Assembly (NCBI RefSeq): GCF_011397635.1
Contig: NC_064771.1
Span: forward strand, 14,447,379 to 14,511,378
Direction: 5' to 3'
DNA: 64,000 bases
Source: Epinephelus fuscoguttatus
Lineage: Eukaryota; Chordata; Actinopteri; Perciformes; Serranidae
This document shows, one piece after another, positions 11,655 to 21,999 of this stretch (position 1 is the stretch's first letter; the number at the start of each line of letters is the position of its first letter). A program made the translations under genes and the position numbers. The notes beneath the pieces are model-generated. The model searched no databases. It was given only the letters and a program-made list of their open reading frames with translations, and had not been told where the DNA came from.

Positions 11655-13535
11655 CAAAGAAGACGTCACTGAATAGACTGAATACCAGTGTGAAGGCTCA
11701 GTATTGAAATATGACAGGTGTGGCAAACAAGCTGTCAGCAAACAGGAAGGGATACATGTTTCCTGTCATAACATAGTTGTTTTTAGTGATTACCTTATAT
11801 TGTTGTTGTGTTGCCTATTGCATTAATATGTATGTTATTTATGTACAGCATGAAGCCTTTAACAATGTAGCTTCATTATGTATATGTTTAACATAAAGTC
11901 AATAAAATCCAATATTTCTGAAAGTAACAAGATGTCTCTGTTTAATGAATATAAAAGAGAAGAGTTGGTATGTATTTCAACAAACATTTCAGGTATTTCT
12001 ACATTAAATGTGCAAACATCTGAATGCACCCTAAAGCATGCTGACACCACAGATGGGTTACAGATGATGCACCAATAAAACCCACCATAAGAATACATAA
12101 GATCAGTGAACAATACATTAAACACATGAAAAAAGAATCTCATAAAAGTATCAAAAAAAATTCTGCTTTTAAGAAACTGTTTTAAATCAATAAAGCAACC
12201 CAAAGAGTTGTTGTGTAGCTGGTTGCACCAATGATAAATCCAAAAACACTGATCTCTGATTTGTTTCCCTGCCATGTTGTAACAAAGGTAAATGGCTCAA
12301 TGATGCCAGTTACTACTGATGTTAGCCAACTGAATCTGAGCCTGCAGATCAAACAGTTAGCTGTTAACGGGTTGCTCATTTACAGACAACACTTAGCCTG
12401 ATGTTACCTGCTGATACCATCAAATGTACATGTCCAGATAAGCATTATTCAGCTACTGTGTTGGATTATTCATCAACTTAGACGGGGGAAGACTGAAGCC
12501 ACATGACAGCCATTAACCTTAATTTATCAAGCCATCACTAAGAAATGAATTCAGATACGTCAAAATTATAATGTAAACACATGTAAAATTGCAATGACAT
12601 CAACAGGATCTATGGCTTTCTTTCCTCCAAAAGACGGCGAGGCCTTGGTATTTTGGGAAGTACCAGTATTTAGTTTGAGGATCACACATTTAGCCATCAT
12701 TAAAACAAAGACGAAAAACATCAAGATAACAGGTGATTTCAAACTAATGAACGGTTGTGTAGTTGATCTTAATGACAGCTCTTGTTATATTACCTGAATA
12801 TAGATGTCTAGATAAGCATTATTCAGCTACTGTGTTGGGTTATTCATCAACTCAGACGTGGGAAGACTGAAGGGACATTCCAGCGATCAACCTTAATTTA
12901 TTAAGGTCTCACTAACAAATGTTTATTTACCAAGAAATAAATGAACACAGATGTGTCAAAATTATAATCCAAACACATGTGATTGCAGTGACATCAACAG
13001 GATGTTTGGCTTTTTTTCCTCCAAAAGGGGGGCGAGGTCTTGGCATTTTGGGAAGTACCAATATTTGCTGGTTGGTCTGAAGCTTGAAGATCACACACTG
13101 ATGACGTACAATCGAAAGTATCTGTGATATTTCTTGTTCTCTTCCCATCTATAATCACAGTTTCACACAGGAAAGAAATGTCTTCTAATCTACTTAAAGG
13201 AGCTATATGTAAGAAATCTAAAGCAAATAGTTGTAAAATCATCCTAATATGTCACAGAGACTAAGGAATAATGTTAATATAATATACTGATCTCACAGAC
13301 AACAATAGTACAGCCAGAATATTTGCATCTATGCAGACTCTGCACAGGGGGGCTCCCACACCCGGGATCAAACCGGCAACCCTCTTGCTGTGAGGTGACA
13401 GTGCTAACCACCACACCACCATGCCACCCTGCCTTTAAACAATTACATAATATTTAAAATAATCGATAAGTAATCATATGTATGTGTATGAAAACACTTC
13501 TGACTTAGTATCATTTCATGTAATAAACTCACTCA
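11655..13535 (+). repeat. Partial third duplication unit, gene-less and internally rearranged
   Basis: Starts with the same CAAAGAAGACGTCACTG phrase as units 1 and 2 and follows their first 1.4 kb, with more substitutions than units 1 and 2 show to each other. Internally, the segment around TCCAGATAAGCATTATTCA is present twice (near 12430 and 12813). Sequence matching 1990-2100 of unit 1 (AAACTAATGAACGGTTGTGT) is brought in next to it near 12740. The unit stops before any noxo1 exon. A 236-bp SINE is inserted at 13199. Confidence 0.8.
13199..13434 (-). mobile_element. tRNA-headed SINE with target duplication and preserved empty sites
   Basis: Read on the minus strand, the element starts GGCAGGGTGGCATGGTGG, has an A-box-like TGGTGTGGTGG and a B-box-like GGTTTGATCCC (RNA polymerase III promoter blocks of a tRNA-derived head), then an AT-rich body. 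TTAAA lies on both sides (13194-13198 and 13435-13439). Units 1 and 2 carry the uninterrupted site TCTACTTAAACATTTCA (near 1320 and 7180), so the insertion boundaries are exact and it landed in this unit only. The head is a very common teleost SINE type. The body could be a second element fused to it. Confidence 0.75.
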
Positions 13536-13539
13536 CACT

Positions 13540-14786
13540 TGCAACAACAGACATCACACATACACACACATACACACACACACACAAACTTGCCTGACCT
13601 TAACCTACACCTTGCCCTGCCGTCACCTTAACCCAGGTCATCACCCTAAAATGTAATGGTACATTCCAGGAGTTGCGTTTTGTCCCCTTAGGGAAGGCAA
13701 GTCCCCACAACGTCACTCTGTAAGCAGATTTATGGCCTCACCCTCACAGCGTAAGTAATACATGTCCACACATGCACACCCAAAGAGATAATACGCTGCG
13801 TGTGAGTGTATTATGAAATCAAGCAGCTGCAACAATGAAATGAAGTTACACAACAACAAACAAGTACGGAGAGAAGCAGAGAAAAAAACAAGAGGTTGGC
13901 TAATATCTGAGAGGAAGTGGTATTGTGTACAAAACTGTGACGTATGTCACCTTATCAGGGAGCTCAACAACATGTAGTTCTGATAAGTTCAAGAGACGAA
14001 ACCAAACCACAAACATGACTGGCTGGTGAGATCAGAGCTGCAGGGAGTTCACTATTGTTGAAATGATTTTATAATTCATTGTCACTCTAATATCTTAAAG
14101 GGTTGTCATTAAGATAAAGTACACAACTGTACAAGAGTTTGGAATCAGCTGTTTTATTGATGTTTTTCTGCTTTCTTTTAATAATTGCTATTTAAACAGA
14201 GATGAAAAAAAAACAAAACAGAGTAATTCAGACACCAAAGCTATTATTTACACTTTAAATAGCTGTAACCCAAATTATTAATGACTCAGTAATAGATAAA
14301 ATTGTTCAAACCTTAAACATCTACAGCAGTTATGTCCGAAAATATCATTTTTCATTCAAAAATGCTGTTCAGACACAAATGTGCCACAACAATACATGCA
14401 CACCTTTATTTCTTGGGTGCTGCTCTAATAAATTCAGCTATTTGAATTAGCAGCTTTGTCTCAAGAAAGGCTTTTTATTTATGCTGTCACACTACAGTAG
14501 ATAAGTGAGACGTACGAGAAGACAAAAATCTGACACTACATTGTAATAAATGGTGGATTACTTTTGTAGTTTAGTGTTGAGACATTTTTACTAGATATAT
14601 TTACTCTATTGTGGCTGCTCAGGAAAATTGTATCTTAACATGTTGCCTACTAAAACATCAGTCTATTTAGTTTCCCGTCTGTGCCTTTGCTTTAGACAGT
14701 CATTCTGGGATGTCTCATTCTTCTCAAAGTCTAAAAATACACGTCAAAGTGAATCTAACATATTTGTCCTTCTGCAACAGCTTATC
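13540..14786. other. Intergenic stretch without recognisable gene
   Basis: A CA-rich patch lies at about 13558-13590. It is followed by a segment containing AAGTCCCCACAACGTCACTC, which resembles the GTCCCCACAACG repeat near 25340 and is probably the same dispersed family. The rest is AT-rich with no coding signal or repeat that I could place. Confidence 0.6.
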
Positions 14787-15392
14787 TGTCATGATCCTGG
14801 GTTTTGGTTTCATATTGTTGTGGACTTTGTGTTCCTTTTTTCATGATGTTTATTTTGTAGATTCTCTCCTCATGTGACGCGTTTGGTTTCACTTCCTGTC
14901 TTTGTGTGTTAGTGTTTTCCCGCCTGTTTTCTGTCACACCTGTCTCATTAGTCCTTCCTTGTTCCCTGAGTCTTCCCTTCACGCCTGTTTTGTATTAGTC
15001 TTGTCTGCTCCACCCTTGTTGTCAGCCAATCCCTGTTTCTCTCCTTTTGCCCATGTCTTCCTTCTCCAGCTGTGTCTCGTCCTTGTGATTAGTCTTCTGT
15101 GTATATATATATCTGTGTGCCTCCCTTTGTCAGTCCATCTGTGTACTGTCTGTGTTCGTCTGCATACCTTGTTCATCATTCCTGCCATCATCTTGTGTCA
15201 TCCCCTGGTCTTCATGTCTTTTCGTGGTTTGTTTTTTAGTTTGGGTTTTTGTGTCTGCTCCCTGTTGGATTTGAGTTGCCTGCCTTTTTGGAAATCCTTG
15301 TACAGCCACATTAAAGCTCACCTTTTGTTGAAAACTTAAATCTGTCTGTTTGATCTGCATTTGGATCCACCTCTGAACTGACAGCTGTAACA
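14787..15392. mobile_element. Solo LTR of a retroelement (fossil)
   Basis: The 606-bp segment starts TGTCATGATCC and ends CTGTAACA, the TG...CA ends usual for long terminal repeats. Both sides carry the perfect 5-bp target duplication TTATC (14782-14786 and 15393-15397). It is T/C-rich with TATATATATATC near 15100 (possible TATA) and a late ACATTAAAGC (possible polyadenylation signal), as expected for an LTR read on the plus strand. No internal coding region adjoins it, so it is the single LTR left after recombination between two. Family is probably a teleost Ty3/Gypsy- or ERV-type. The perfect duplication suggests it is not very old. Strand is inferred from those signals only. Confidence 0.8.
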
Positions 15393-15397
15393 TTATC

Positions 15398-16494
15398 TTT
15401 GTAAACCTACCTGGAAAGCAAATACAGGTCAAGACTGAACCTGAGACTGATATGGTGCTCCCTCTGACAACCACCACCTGCCCAGTTTGATATATAGTTC
15501 ACTAGCAAGAATTCAGGGGGTGTAGTTGTTGAGGAATGGTGAATGGATGGAAGTGGGGGTGAAGGTTGAAGAGGGATGTCTTCTGTTAGGTTGGTCTGGG
15601 AGGATGAACTTGAGATCGGACGGAGGGAGACTCAGTGGGGGGTTCCATCTCAGGCGTTTTCCTACCCGAGCGGATTACAGGCCCCCCAGACAGTACCTAG
15701 AAAGAGACATGGGAGAGGTATGCACCAGACTGAATAAGAAGAGATGATGGAAGACAGGAGGAGAGGATGAAGGAATGTTGGTAGGGATGAGGTAGGAGGG
15801 GTGATGCGTGAAGGGAAGGGAAAGGGAGGGTAGGTCGAGAAATCTGAGACAAACGGAGCAGGATGGGTTGACCGGGTATAAGTAGGCTTGACAGGTAATC
15901 AGAGGTGTGGTTGAGATGTGGCCCTGCTCCCGAACCTAAGTTAACAAATTAACTTCATTTCCAGAGGTCCTTGGTCTTAAAGGTGTTGAAGACCCCTGGC
16001 TTACATTCAATGAAAACAACCACAACGGTGGATGTGCTTTCTGACACAACTGACTCTCAGCAGAGAAACGAATTGTGAATTTCTCAAGCAAATGATTTAA
16101 AAAAAAAAAAAATAAATAAGATATACTATCCTCTGTGATGCCCTGACAACTAACTGCTCCGGTTTTGTCTCATCTGCATTATTGCAACACATTATACTCA
16201 TGTCTTGGGGTATTTCCACTATAATTTTATTCCTATGGTGGGATTTTATGGTGTTTGTGATGTGTTTGTGATGAAGTTCTATTCATACATATTTGTGCTG
16301 GAACTTAACTTTTGTGCCACACCTAAAAGCCTTAATAAGAAAGACACTATAAATCAAGATTACTATTGTATTTATAAATACTTTTGACCAATTTCTTTCA
16401 TTAATACAAGACAAATAAAAACACTCCTCATACTGAGGAATGTGGCCATAGTGTATAAAAACATGGTGTCTCGCAGTGAGTGCATATGTTTATT
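15398..16494. other. Intergenic stretch, GA-rich centre
   Basis: Positions 15520-15950 are strongly G/A-rich (many GGGAGG and GGATGG tracts) and contain short open frames with no recognisable product. After 16000 the sequence is AT-rich. No gene, RNA gene or bounded transposon was recognised. Confidence 0.5.
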
Positions 16495-17385
16495 TATACC
16501 CACTCCTCTCCTATATATTCATTAAACAGACATCTTGTTACTTTGGTTAAATTTTGATTTTATTGACATGTTTATGTTAAACTTACACATTATGATGCAT
16601 TGTGAACAGGTTATGTAATGCAACACATACATACAAGGACAACTTTATACATATTCATATAATAAGCAGCATAGTAGATATAGAAGGTAACAAATAAGAT
16701 TGTCTCTCCTGTTTGCTGACATCTTATCTGCCACACCTGTCATATTTCAGTGCCTGAGCCTTCAAACTGGTATCCAGTCTATTCAGTGACGTGTTCTTTG
16801 CTGCAGTTTACAACAAGCCTGCTTGAGGCCATACGTTCATTTCCATTAGGAGAAACTGTTTACTCAAAGTAAATGAGATGGTGAAAAATAACATATTAAA
16901 ATGTAAAATTACTGCTGTGAACGACATAGCAAATAAAATATTAATAATTAATAAAAGGTGATAAATAATTTTTATATCATCAAACATTTCAGAACGTGCA
17001 GATCTGATTTCTATGTGTTCAAAAGAGACATATAAAATACAGTTCAGTGTAAATACCTAGGCACTTTAAACTCCAAAAATCCACCTAAATTTACCCTTAA
17101 GTGTCTTCAAAGCTGGAGACAATATTTGTTTACTGCTCTATGACAATGTCACATACGTTTTCTTGCATCTGCTGCTTCTAACGCTTCATTGAAGCTACAT
17201 TATTATTCTTATTCTGGGTGAAATATTCAGATGCCTTCCTCCATTTGATCAAATGGGACATATCTAGACTTCATCTAGTGGTCAACATACATTTATCTTG
17301 TCCAGGTTGATATCTCTACAATCTTTGGTATGACAAGAATTAACATATTACATGTATACTTAATTAAACAAAGGCTTGTGATGGC

Positions 17386-19942
17386 CTAGCGGCTGTGGAT
17401 GGGCTCTGGCTGAATCTGAAGCCGGGTCTTGGTGGCCAGGGCTGCCTTGCGGGTCATGGTGGTGCAGCGGGTCAGGATCTCCTCGGTTTTGGGTCTGGGT
17501 GGCACCCTGGGAGCGATTGAAGCCGTCTCACTGCCTTTGGAGCTGACAGATACAGAGGTGGCAGAGCTGGTGTTGGAGCCGCGGCGGTCAGAGAGGCTGA
17601 GATCAGGGCTGCTTCTCCCGCTGTTGCTGACACTGGCCTGGGATGAGGCTGCAGGACTGCCTGAACGGCTCTCTGCTAAACTTGAGGTTGATTCGCTGCT
17701 TGAGGAGAAGCCTGAGAAGCTGATCTCAGTGCTTGTGTTGCTTCCACTGCGTGCACGACCATCTGAGGTGGGGGCATCCCTCTCCATCTGTGTTTGCGTC
17801 CAGGTCTCAGAGAGGACATCCAGAGATCGGGCCTTGTGGAGACGCCCGGGCACAGCGGGCTCTCCTCTGGACCGACCTGCTGAATCCTGCTGTGGGCCGT
17901 CTTCGTTGTTGCTGGGTCGACGAGGCGCCTGAATTGCCAGGTTCAGAGTGGAGCTGTGCAGCTTACTCTGCAGACTGTAAAGGCCGGCCCGTGGGTTGTT
18001 GTATGGCTGCAGGTTCATGGAGGGGACGTAACCTGCTTTGCCATTGAATCTGAAACAAGGATTGCAAAGAAAAAGGAATTCATTACAAGCCTGCAAACTA
18101 TGGCAACATCCTAGACTGACTTTAGGAATTTATTTGACATTTGATACTGCTGTTGTCAGTACTTCAAATATTATTCTAACAAAACCATACTCTCTAGGTA
18201 GACAAACGCACGTGCACCTGATTCCTATCCTCCATTGTTTGCATTGCAGACAGATAAGATTGTAATACCTGATGAGCCACCAGCCGTCGTCAGACTTCCT
18301 CAGCACCTCCACCACAGAGCCAATGGGCACAGACACCTCGTCACTCTCCTTAGCAGAGAAACTCCTCACGGCACAGTACAGGGCACCTGAAGTTCACAAA
18401 CAAGACAATAAGCTCAGAAACTGCTGCACAGCTGAAGTCTCTCTTGAGACATGTGGTAAAATTAAGACAAATACACAGAATGACTAATAAAACCAGAGTG
18501 TACAAAGTTTTGGTAGAAAGGATCAGTTGCATGTTAACTTCCAATGGTTAAATAGCGCTCCCCAGTGTTGGCTGTTTGTAACAACCGGGCTTCACAGTAA
18601 AATGCTAAGTATGTGCATGTGGCATGCATTGCTTGGCACAATGAATGCTGAATGATGTCACAGCTCACACCAGTGCTAGGCTTACAAATGTCCAATTATT
18701 CAGTCAGTTCTCACCTGCAAGCTGGAATCCATCATCGCCATCATCATCCTCTGTGTCCCACAGCTCCAGGTAGGGAGCAGGAAACCAAGCCAAACTCTTA
18801 TTCTCATTCTCCACCAGCCACCAACCTGGAGAGGAGATAACACAGATTTTCAGTACAACAGAAATGAAAGTGAAGGAAGGTTTTTCTTTCTGATTTTCAG
18901 TAAGCGACTGCATGAAAGCTGAAGAACTGACCTGCAGGGTCTTTGATCAGGACATCCAGCTTCTCGTCCACAGCCACCTTAAATGGACGATTCTTGGTGT
19001 CCTTTGTCTCGTAAGCAGCCACACAGCGGTAGGTCTGGGTGACAAACGGGTGAGTGACGTTGCCTGCATGCTGGCGAGTCCCATCACCACCTCCTCCACC
19101 TGAGCCATCAGGCAGGTCATCAGACAGCAGGATCATGATGCTGTGCGAGAGAAGTCAGTCGTTTAATAACCATGAACTTCTATCGGCCTCTCACATGATT
19201 TGAAGTAACACGCTGACATGACAAGCTACCTGTTCTTGGTGAAGTCTGGCTGCAGGTCATGGTCTTTGGGCATGAAGAACTGTGTGACCTGTGAGCTCTG
19301 AGTCACAGGTTGGTCACATTTCAGCAGTTTGTCGCAGTAGCTGTCCAGGAACTTCATGCGTTTGACGGATCGCTTGGATCCTTTCTGCTGGAGGCTGCTC
19401 TTCCTGGCCTGCCCTGGATAGAGGAGAGGAAATGACATCAAGATTAACACGTTTGCTCCAAAGAAGATTTGGCTTTTTCCTAATGGTCACACATTTGGTC
19501 ACACAGTGATAATCTTACCCCTAAATTTTGGGATCAGTCTGTCATTTTTCTTGAAAGGGTTCATGTGAGGGAACATCTTTTTCAGCTGCCTCTGTTTGGA
19601 AAAAAATACATTTTTATTAATGATTATTCATACAACATAAACAGCACACTGAGCACTTGTTTGGATTTTGTTTTTCTTTTGGACTCACATGAAATTTCTT
19701 GAAATCCTGGAAGGACCTGTAGACAATCACTTCAGTCTCATCAGACCATAACACAGATATCATGAACATCTGTGGAAGTAAAAAAAAACAAAGGATCAGA
19801 GAAATATTCTCAAGTACAGCAAAGACATTTAACATCTAAAATAAAAATGTCTGAGGTCTTAACTCACCTTGAGCTTTGGTGAGTCCCTGTGGACGGCTCC
19901 GATCATGCGGGCACTGATTACAAAGCGCTGTTCACCGACCAT
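17386..19942 (-). CDS. noxo1: NADPH oxidase organizer 1, copy C (intact)
   Basis: Minus-strand exons are 19868-19942, 19689-19769, 19519-19591, 19230-19413, 18932-19140, 18715-18825, 18269-18386 and 17386-18049. They total 1,515 bases and 504 residues, with no internal stop and matched intron phases. The start ATGGTCGGTG at 19942 follows a conserved leader. Noxo1 recruits the activator NOXA1 and positions NOX1/NOX3-type oxidases for superoxide production. The PX domain is about residues 1-130 (RSFQDF), the first SH3 about 175-231 ([21 protein letters not shown]), the second SH3 about 247-302 (SDDGWWLIR, GYVPSMNLQPY). A Ser-rich tail follows, with PPRPKTEEILTRCTTMTRKA near 467-486, matching the Pro-rich end of mammalian NOXO1. 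At 504 residues it exceeds the roughly 370 of human NOXO1, mostly through the tail. No p47phox-type autoinhibitory region was recognised. Relative to copies A and B it has eight extra residues (GRARSGSN) in the tail. It is the likely functional copy. Confidence 0.92.
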
Positions 19943-20105
19943 GGTGCACCCGTTTGTGTCTCAGCTCTCAGGATGAATAGTTGCTTTCTTGACCTTCAGT
20001 CTCCCGTTGACCGGCCTCTGCTGCTCTGCCAGATCTGAGAGTCTGCTGCTGTAGATAAAGGCCTCACAAAACGGAGGCGGAGCCTGACTGAAAAACACCT
20101 GAGGG
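19943..20105 (-). other. Putative noxo1-C 5' leader exon
   Basis: Counterpart of 2478-2640: a minus-strand acceptor CTCTGCAG at about 20106-20113, then a leader ending at the noxo1-C ATG. Its open frame (CEAFIYSSRLSDLAEQQRPV) is retained, but most differences from copy A change amino acids. That argues against a conserved protein and for plain 5' UTR. Confidence 0.45.
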
Positions 20106-20122
20106 CTGCAGAGAAAAGGATG

Positions 20123-21590
20123 GAGGCGAGGTCAGGAGAATGAGCTATCATCAAAACAATAATTACTCCACATGTACCTGGGGAAAACACCCAGCTGATG
20201 TAATTAGCCCGGCCTAATTATTGGACTGAGTTTTATTTTACAGGCAATTATTTACACAAAGGATTTCAATCATCTAAACAGCAATGCATTACAAGTACTG
20301 TAGCCTCAGCCAAGCAAGATTATTTTGTCAGGATATATTTGTTCATCTGCCAGATAGTCACCAACTACAGAAATATAACAATTCTATGTTGTCATAACAT
20401 TTGAAAAAAAAAAAGAAAAAAACAGAGCCAAACTATCAGCACAGTAGCATGTCAGTGCATTCTTTATGCTAATGCTAAATAGTCTAATGCTATCATAGGG
20501 GTGTAGATTTCAACAAAAATATTAAAGGCAGGGTGTAAATAAAGAGAGTACAGGCAGTGCAGTTGCACAGGGACTTCTTTGAAGTAAATGAACGTGATAT
20601 TGCCATCTCAAGAATTTATTACATCAGCGTAATCGCTTCCTGGTATCTCCAGCATCCTCCAATAATTAAAACTTTTCTTGCACGTGCAGTCACTTCACAC
20701 TTGTCATCTGGCAGCAATATCAGGAACTAGTGTGGAGAGCTGTGGTGCTGTTGAGACTGACTAAACAGGTAAGCACGTGTATGTGTGTGTGTGTTTGGGA
20801 GGTGGGCGGGTGGCGAGCAGGTGTTTCTTCAAAGTGAGGATTGCATGAGAGGGCCACAGTCAGAGGGGGTTATCCCAACCACTCATCAGATGGACGTGGG
20901 CGTGCAGTCCTTGTCTGAAGTGATGCCAGGATTGTATTGCACGCACTCACGCCAACACACACAGCGTTATGGTGTAAAAGGTCAGGACTGTCCAGCTTAG
21001 TGTACGACCTGTGGAGATGTCAGCACCTGTGTGTAAAGCCACATGAGGTTTCCCCACACTGAACAAAAGGACCATGACTCTGAATTTTTTGGGGCATCTG
21101 TTGATAACACAATACATAATGTGTACTGTATGTGGGCACAAAACACACTAAAAAAATACCAAACACGCAGTCATTCAGTGCCAAAATGGTCGTTTAAGGA
21201 CACAATCTCATAGTTACAACCTCACACATTCCAGTTAAGCATAAACACTGAAACAGGAGAATGTAAAGGATAAATGAAATTTGGGTGGAGATGTACGGTA
21301 TGTGTTATAGGGCGTGAGCATTAATGGAGTGACAAGTGTTTGGTGTGCCTGTGAGTTTGCCTGAGGGGTAAATCATGATGTCACAAACATGGGGTTAAAC
21401 TAGTGCAAAAATGTCAGTCCTGTTCTCATCATCGTGATGATTGCCCACAGTGTTGATCACTAAACCTCTGCTTCTAACTTTGTACCAGTTGGTGCTGGTT
21501 AGGACGGTGATTTGGTCTCTGCAAAAGTGTGCATTTGAGAATGAACTGCTGTACAGGATGGTTGGATGAACAGTAGTACAGGAGACCAAC
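20123..21590. other. Intergenic stretch
   Basis: AT-rich sequence with no coding signal. A short piece at about 20525-20570 (GGGTGTAAATAAAG then GGCAGTGCAGTTGCACAGGG) matches the left end of the hAT-like element at 62125 and is probably a fragment of the same family. Confidence 0.5.
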
Positions 21591-21995
21591 CGTCACCTAT
21601 GGTCATGAGCTTTTGGTAATCACCGACAGAATAAGATAGCAGATACAAGTGGCCGAATGATTTTCCTCCATAGGGTGCCTGATGGGAGGTGCTCAGACAT
21701 CTGGAGGGAGCTCGGAGTTGAGCCGCTGCTCTTTTGCGTCCAAAGGGGCCAGCTAGGATCCTTCCTGGGTGCCTTCTGTTAAAGGTTTTCCAACCACATC
21801 CAACTGGTGGGAGGCCCTGGGGTTGACCCAGAACACGCCAGAGAGATTACATATCTCATCTAGCCTGGGGACGCCTTAGCATCCCCCAGGAGGAGATGGC
21901 AAATAATGCTGGGAAAGGGACGTTTGGAATATCTTGTCCAGCCTGCTGCTCCTGCAACCTGGCCCCTGATAAGCAGAAAATGAATGGATTGGTGG
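21591..21995 (+). mobile_element. 3' end of a LINE (non-LTR retrotransposon)
   Basis: The sequence follows a very common teleost LINE 3' end: CGTCACCTATGGTCATGAGC, GAGGGAGCTCGGAGTTGAGC, GGGACGCCTTAGCATCCCCC, and finally CCCCTGATAAGCAGAAAATG followed by a GGATTGGTGG tail like the GGATG-type tails of this family. In a forward frame it corresponds to the last part of a reverse-transcriptase ORF but is frameshifted and truncated at the 5' side. Clade (Rex- or RTE-like) cannot be fixed by eye. Confidence 0.7.
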
Positions 21996-21999
21996 ACAC

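Larger units (their letters stand above)
16495..20122 (-). repeat. Inverted, diverged copy of the noxo1 unit
   Basis: On the minus strand this runs from the putative leader exon (about 20122) through all eight noxo1 exons and introns, the 3' flank, and the start of the next unit (to about 16495). It is clearly more diverged from units 1 and 2 than they are from each other, including intron indels and exon substitutions. At its left end it includes the unit-junction sequence (GTCACTGAATAGACTGGATA read in reverse), so it was copied from an array that already had at least two tandem units, or from the ancestral flank. Homology stops abruptly at about 20122. Confidence 0.85.

Noticed and set aside
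13338-13430. A real tRNA gene on the minus strand
   Set aside because: The A- and B-box-like blocks are present but the cloverleaf stems do not form and the sequence matches a common tRNA-derived SINE head.
14902-15339. 145-codon hydrophobic open frame
   Set aside because: It lies entirely within the solo LTR, and the T/C-rich sequence explains its open state and apparent membrane-like composition.
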